From: Macromonas nakdongensis
Lineage (GTDB): Bacteria; Pseudomonadota; Gammaproteobacteria; Burkholderiales; Burkholderiaceae_C
DNA: 49,810 nt
Assembly: GCF_002837145.1 (NCBI RefSeq)
Contig: NZ_NWMV01000054.1
Coordinates: forward strand, 1-49,810
Direction: 5' to 3'
The notes under the pieces were generated by a model. It did no database searches. It worked only from the letters and a program-made list of their open reading frames with translations, and had not been told where the DNA came from. This document shows, piece after piece, positions 48,712-49,810 of this stretch (the stretch's first letter is position 1; every line of letters begins with the position of its first letter). The translations under genes and the position numbers were made by a program.

Positions 48712-49314
48712 ATGCAGGCGCCCCTGTTGCCCGAACCGCAACCGGGCCACCTGAAGGAAACACCGCTGGCCAGCGAAACGGTGTTCCAGGGCCGTTTTTT
48801 GCGCGTCCAGCGCGACGCGGTGCGCCTGCCCGACGGCTCCGACAGCGTGCGCGAGTACGTGCTGCATCCCGGCGCCGTCATGGTCATTCCCTGGCTGGAC
48901 GACGGCCGCGTCGTCGTCGAGCGGCAATACCGCTACCCCCTGCAGCGGGCCATGATCGAATTTCCCGCCGGCAAGCTGGACCCGGGCGAGTCGGTGCTCG
49001 CCTGTGCCCAGCGCGAACTGTGGGAGGAAACCGGTTACCGCGCGGCCGAATGGGCGCGTGCCGGTGTGCTGCACCCGGTGATTGCCTATGCCACCGAATT
49101 CATCGACATCTGGTTTGCCCGCGGGCTGACCTTGGGCGAGCGCCGGCTGGATGCCGGCGAGTTCCTGGACGTGCTGGCGGTGACGCCGGACGAACTGTTC
49201 TGCGCCTGCCGCGACGGCGTGGTCACCGACGCCAAGACCCTGAGCGGCGCGCTCTGGTTGCAGAACGTGCTGCGCGGCGACTGGTCGCTCGACTGGCAGC
49301 GGGTGGCGCCATGA
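48712..49314 (+). CDS. Nudix hydrolase (ADP-ribose pyrophosphatase-like)
   Basis: The 200-residue product has a complete Nudix box, GKLDPGESVLACAQRELWEE followed by TGY (G-x5-E-x7-RE-x2-EE-x-G), near residues 85-107. The preceding QYRYPLQRAMIEFPAGKLD is typical of ADP-ribose pyrophosphatases (NudF type). Hydrolysis of ADP-ribose or NADH-related dinucleotides would suit its place behind the NADH dehydrogenase operon, but the substrate is inferred. It starts 4 bp after DUF2818 and overlaps the next gene. Confidence 0.9.
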   Translation: MQAPLLPEPQPGHLKETPLASETVFQGRFLRVQRDAVRLPDGSDSVREYVLHPGAVMVIPWLDDGRVVVERQYRYPLQRAMIEFPAGKLDPGESVLACAQRELWEETGYRAAEWARAGVLHPVIAYATEFIDIWFARGLTLGERRLDAGEFLDVLAVTPDELFCACRDGVVTDAKTLSGALWLQNVLRGDWSLDWQRVAP

Positions 49315-49787
49315 AGGTGCTCGACCTGGCGTGTGCACAGGCGCACGTGTTCGAGGGTTGGTTCGCCTCCGAAGCCGATTTTCTGGACCAGCGCACGCGT
49401 GGTTTGGTCGAATGCCCCTGTTGTGGCGACCGCCAGATCGAAAAGCGCCTGAGTGCACCGCGTTTGAACCTGGGGCGCTCGGCGCCCGAGCCGGCCGCAT
49501 CGGCCGTGAAGCCGGCGCCGTCCGGTTCCGCCCCGCAGGCGGCGCCCGGTGGGCTGCCGGCACACCTGCAGGCCGCCTGGTGGCAGGCCATGCGCGAGGT
49601 GGCGGCGCGCACCGAGGACGTGGGCGAGCGTTTTGCCGAAGAGGCCCGGCGCATGCACCACGGCGAGGCCGAACGCCGCGACATCCGGGGCCGCGCCAGC
49701 GGCGCGCAGGCCCTGGAATTGCTGGAGGAGGGCATCGTGGTGCTGCCCCTGCCCGACCTGCCGGTGTTCGACGGACCCTTGCAGTGA
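49311..49787 (+). CDS. DUF1178 family protein
   Basis: The 158-residue product begins MKVLDLACAQAHVFEGWFAS and has a CPCC zinc-ribbon-like pair near residue 36, which fits DUF1178. An Ala/Pro linker (about 58-85) leads to a helical segment (HLQAAWWQAMREVAARTEDVGERFAEEARRMHHGEAERRDIRG). Function is unknown. The ATG overlaps the Nudix stop (ATGA), and the gene ends the nuo-linked cluster; the last 23 bp of the window hold nothing recognisable. Confidence 0.9.
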   Translation: MKVLDLACAQAHVFEGWFASEADFLDQRTRGLVECPCCGDRQIEKRLSAPRLNLGRSAPEPAASAVKPAPSGSAPQAAPGGLPAHLQAAWWQAMREVAARTEDVGERFAEEARRMHHGEAERRDIRGRASGAQALELLEEGIVVLPLPDLPVFDGPLQ

Positions 49788-49810
49788 TCCACCGCTGCAC
49801 CTCCCGCAGG

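Overview
The window looks like a chromosomal segment of a GC-rich betaproteobacterium, most likely Burkholderiales and probably Comamonadaceae. The evidence is the very GC-rich third codon positions, the gene order folC-SPOR-cvpA-purF-metZ, a complete nuoA-N operon followed by DUF2818, Nudix and DUF1178 genes, tRNA-Leu(GAG) directly upstream of nuoA, and the protein sequences themselves. No phage, insertion sequence, CRISPR array, toxin-antitoxin or defence gene is visible. Nearly every long gap-free reading frame is a recognisable core gene.

Layout. Positions 1-6151 carry housekeeping genes on both strands: a truncated aspartic protease gene, yajQ, murB, an alpha/beta hydrolase, an MFS exporter, argG, ppnP and an ArsC/Spx-like gene. 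Positions 6239-13002 carry a forward cluster folC, SPOR protein, cvpA, purF, metZ and gltX. Positions 13079-13860 hold eight tRNA genes (Ala-Glu-Asp-Ala-Glu-Asp-Glu-Asp), the last four being a perfect 213-bp tandem duplication, closed by a strong terminator. A second MFS transporter gene (13998-15182) follows.

Positions 15205-27584 hold a complete assimilatory nitrate module on the minus strand. In transcription order it is nasR (nitrate-sensing ANTAR antiterminator), a 293-nt leader, the nitrate ABC transporter nrtA-nrtB-nrtD, nitrite reductase nirB-nirD, nitrate reductase nasA, ybiB (TrpD2-like) and cobA (siroheme branch methyltransferase). The leader holds a near-consensus sigma-54 promoter, an NtrC-type dyad about 130 bp upstream of the predicted start, two hairpins with the same AACGGC hexaloop (A at position 1, G at position 4) as expected for an ANTAR target, and a 13-bp terminator-like stem that competes with the second hairpin. 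This gives a two-layer logic: nitrogen limitation starts transcription, and nitrate sensed by NasR lets it continue into the structural genes. It is the most informative regulatory structure in the window, but it follows the known Klebsiella nasR/nasF scheme and is not a new system.

Positions 27646-33678 carry tsaD, rpsO, pnp, a quinone oxidoreductase, tpiA and secG. There is a terminator between rpsO and pnp and a long hairpin in the pnp leader. Positions 33787-49787 carry tRNA-Leu(GAG) and the 14-gene respiratory complex I operon nuoA-N with its usual three-gene tail. I found no convincing undescribed system. The items most worth checking are the nas leader, the role of ybiB inside the nas operon, the recent tRNA duplication, and three genes that may be translated from leaderless mRNAs.
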